From Pseudodesulfovibrio sp. S3 (GTDB lineage Bacteria > Desulfobacterota > Desulfovibrionia > Desulfovibrionales > Desulfovibrionaceae), in the NCBI RefSeq assembly GCF_004025585.1, contig NZ_QTZO01000003.1:1-64000 (forward strand): DNA of 64,000 bases. The letters are read 5' to 3'. Shown here piece after piece: positions 63,466 through 64,000 of this stretch. Every line of letters begins with the position of its first letter. The stretch's first letter is position 1. The notes under the pieces were generated by a model. That model was not told where the DNA came from. It ran no database searches and saw nothing but the letters and a program-made list of their open reading frames with translations. The position numbers and the translations under genes are program-made.

Positions 63466-63481
63466 TGTGATATTCGTCACA
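63466..63481. promoter_or_regulatory. Perfect TGTGA-N6-TCACA (CRP/FNR-type) site upstream of ppaC
   Basis: The sequence TGTGATATTCGTCACA is an exact interrupted palindrome matching the CRP consensus, and also the site type ascribed to HcpR-like regulators in Desulfovibrio. A TATAAT box at 63507-63512 would place it near -45. The regulator is not identified. Confidence 0.6.
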
Positions 63482-63540
63482 TTCTCTTTTGACTGCACAA
63501 TTTCCTTATAATGAGGATAATTCAATTAGGAGGACTAAAT

Positions 63541-64000
63541 ATGGCTATTCTGGTTGTTGGACACAAAAACCCCGATACCGACACTGTCGCCTGCGCGATT
63601 GGTGCCGCCGATTTGTACACCAAGCGTGGAATGGCAGCTAAGGCTGTTACCCAGAGTGAAATTGCCCCTGAGAGCGCTTTCGTTCTCAAAAAGTTCGGCT
63701 TTGCCGCTCCCGAGATCGTCGCCGATGCCACCGATCAGCAGATCATTCTGGTCGACCACACTGACATTTCCCAGACCATCGACAATCTGGACAAGGGCGA
63801 GCTCCTGGCCGTCGTCGACCACCACAAGTTGGGCGACATCACCACCTCCGGCCCGCTGGAGATGTGGGTCTGGCCCGTGGGTTGCAGCTGTACCGTGCTG
63901 AAGTCCATGTATGATTTCTACGACATTGAAATCCCTGCCAATATCGCCGGCATCATGCTGTGCGCCATTCTGAGCGATACCGTCATGTTCAAGTCCGTCA
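63541..64000 (+). CDS. ppaC: Manganese-dependent inorganic pyrophosphatase, 5' part
   Basis: The first 153 codons of a DHH-family pyrophosphatase are present; the gene runs off the right edge. ILVVGHKNPDTDTVACAIGA has the metal-binding H-x-x-x-D-x-D motif, IILVDHTDISQTIDNLDKGE follows, and LLAVVDHHKLGDITTSGPLE is the DHH motif. It hydrolyses pyrophosphate to two phosphates with Mn/Co. In sulfate reducers this activity pulls the ATP sulfurylase reaction forward. TTAGGAGG precedes the ATG, and a CRP/FNR-type site and TATAAT lie upstream. Confidence 0.93.
   Translation, partial: MAILVVGHKNPDTDTVACAIGAADLYTKRGMAAKAVTQSEIAPESAFVLKKFGFAAPEIVADATDQQIILVDHTDISQTIDNLDKGELLAVVDHHKLGDITTSGPLEMWVWPVGCSCTVLKSMYDFYDIEIPANIAGIMLCAILSDTVMFKSV

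Overview
The window is an ordinary, densely packed bacterial chromosome segment of moderate GC content. It most resembles a sulfate-reducing Desulfovibrionaceae genome of the Pseudodesulfovibrio/Desulfovibrio type. The clues are the fused alpha/beta acetyl-CoA carboxylase carboxyltransferase, a phosphoglycerate-mutase-like protein beside homoserine dehydrogenase, a two-subunit 2-oxoacid:ferredoxin oxidoreductase, a small orphan 4Fe-4S ferredoxin, a NifX-like FeMo-cofactor-binding protein, and an rpoN/hpf/ptsN/rapZ cluster continuing into mannose-type PTS genes. The genus is an inference; no rRNA is present. I see no prophage, CRISPR array, insertion sequence or defence island.

Layout. 1-3.2 kb: end of a Tol-Pal operon (tolR 3' end, tolA/tonB-like, tolB, pal). 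3.2-7.9 kb: pgpA, a molbindin, a gene-poor stretch, a GNAT acetyltransferase, then (minus strand) maf, a MarR regulator, an iron-sulfur flavoprotein, a decayed second maf 3' end and a DUF2007 gene. 8.1-9.7 kb: motB-like and motA-like genes. 9.8-12.9 kb: glucokinase, TVP38-type membrane protein and MerA/Lpd-like flavoprotein, overlapping end to end. 13-18.3 kb: gpt plus a BMP-type nucleoside ABC importer, probably a purine salvage unit. 18.3-19.9 kb: amino-acid ABC binding protein and permease without an ATPase.

20-26.4 kb: small lipoprotein, amidohydrolase, then a minus-strand amino-acid operon (AlaC-type aminotransferase, hom, a candidate homoserine kinase of the ApgM family, a thioesterase) divergent from ilvE. 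26.5-31.5 kb: dnaX-ybaB-recR-recD2. 31.6-36.5 kb: ferritin with a Fur-like site, korAB, ettA. 36.5-46.5 kb: EAL-CBS-GGDEF protein, accC-accDA, a flavoprotein reductase, and a CHASE2 adenylate cyclase. 46.7-52.9 kb: transporters, ferredoxin, DUF1499 lipoprotein, alkyltransferase-like protein, MscS channel, tRNA-Ser(CGA), NifX-like protein, tadA, purQ. 53-64 kb: pyrG, kdsA, kdsC, lptC, lptA, lptB, rpoN, hpf, ptsN, rapZ, PTS IIA/IIB/IIC, and the start of ppaC. The last block joins KDO synthesis and LPS export to sigma-54 and a nitrogen-type phosphotransferase branch.

The best leads are a T9 homopolymer that puts the PTS IIC gene out of frame, and a frameshifted second copy of the maf 3' end that brackets the marR-flavoprotein pair. 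Lesser leads are an SH3-LptA fusion, an altered zinc ribbon in the fused carboxyltransferase, the PTS set with no IID gene in view, and a perfect TGTGA-N6-TCACA box before ppaC. I did not find a clearly undescribed multi-gene system.
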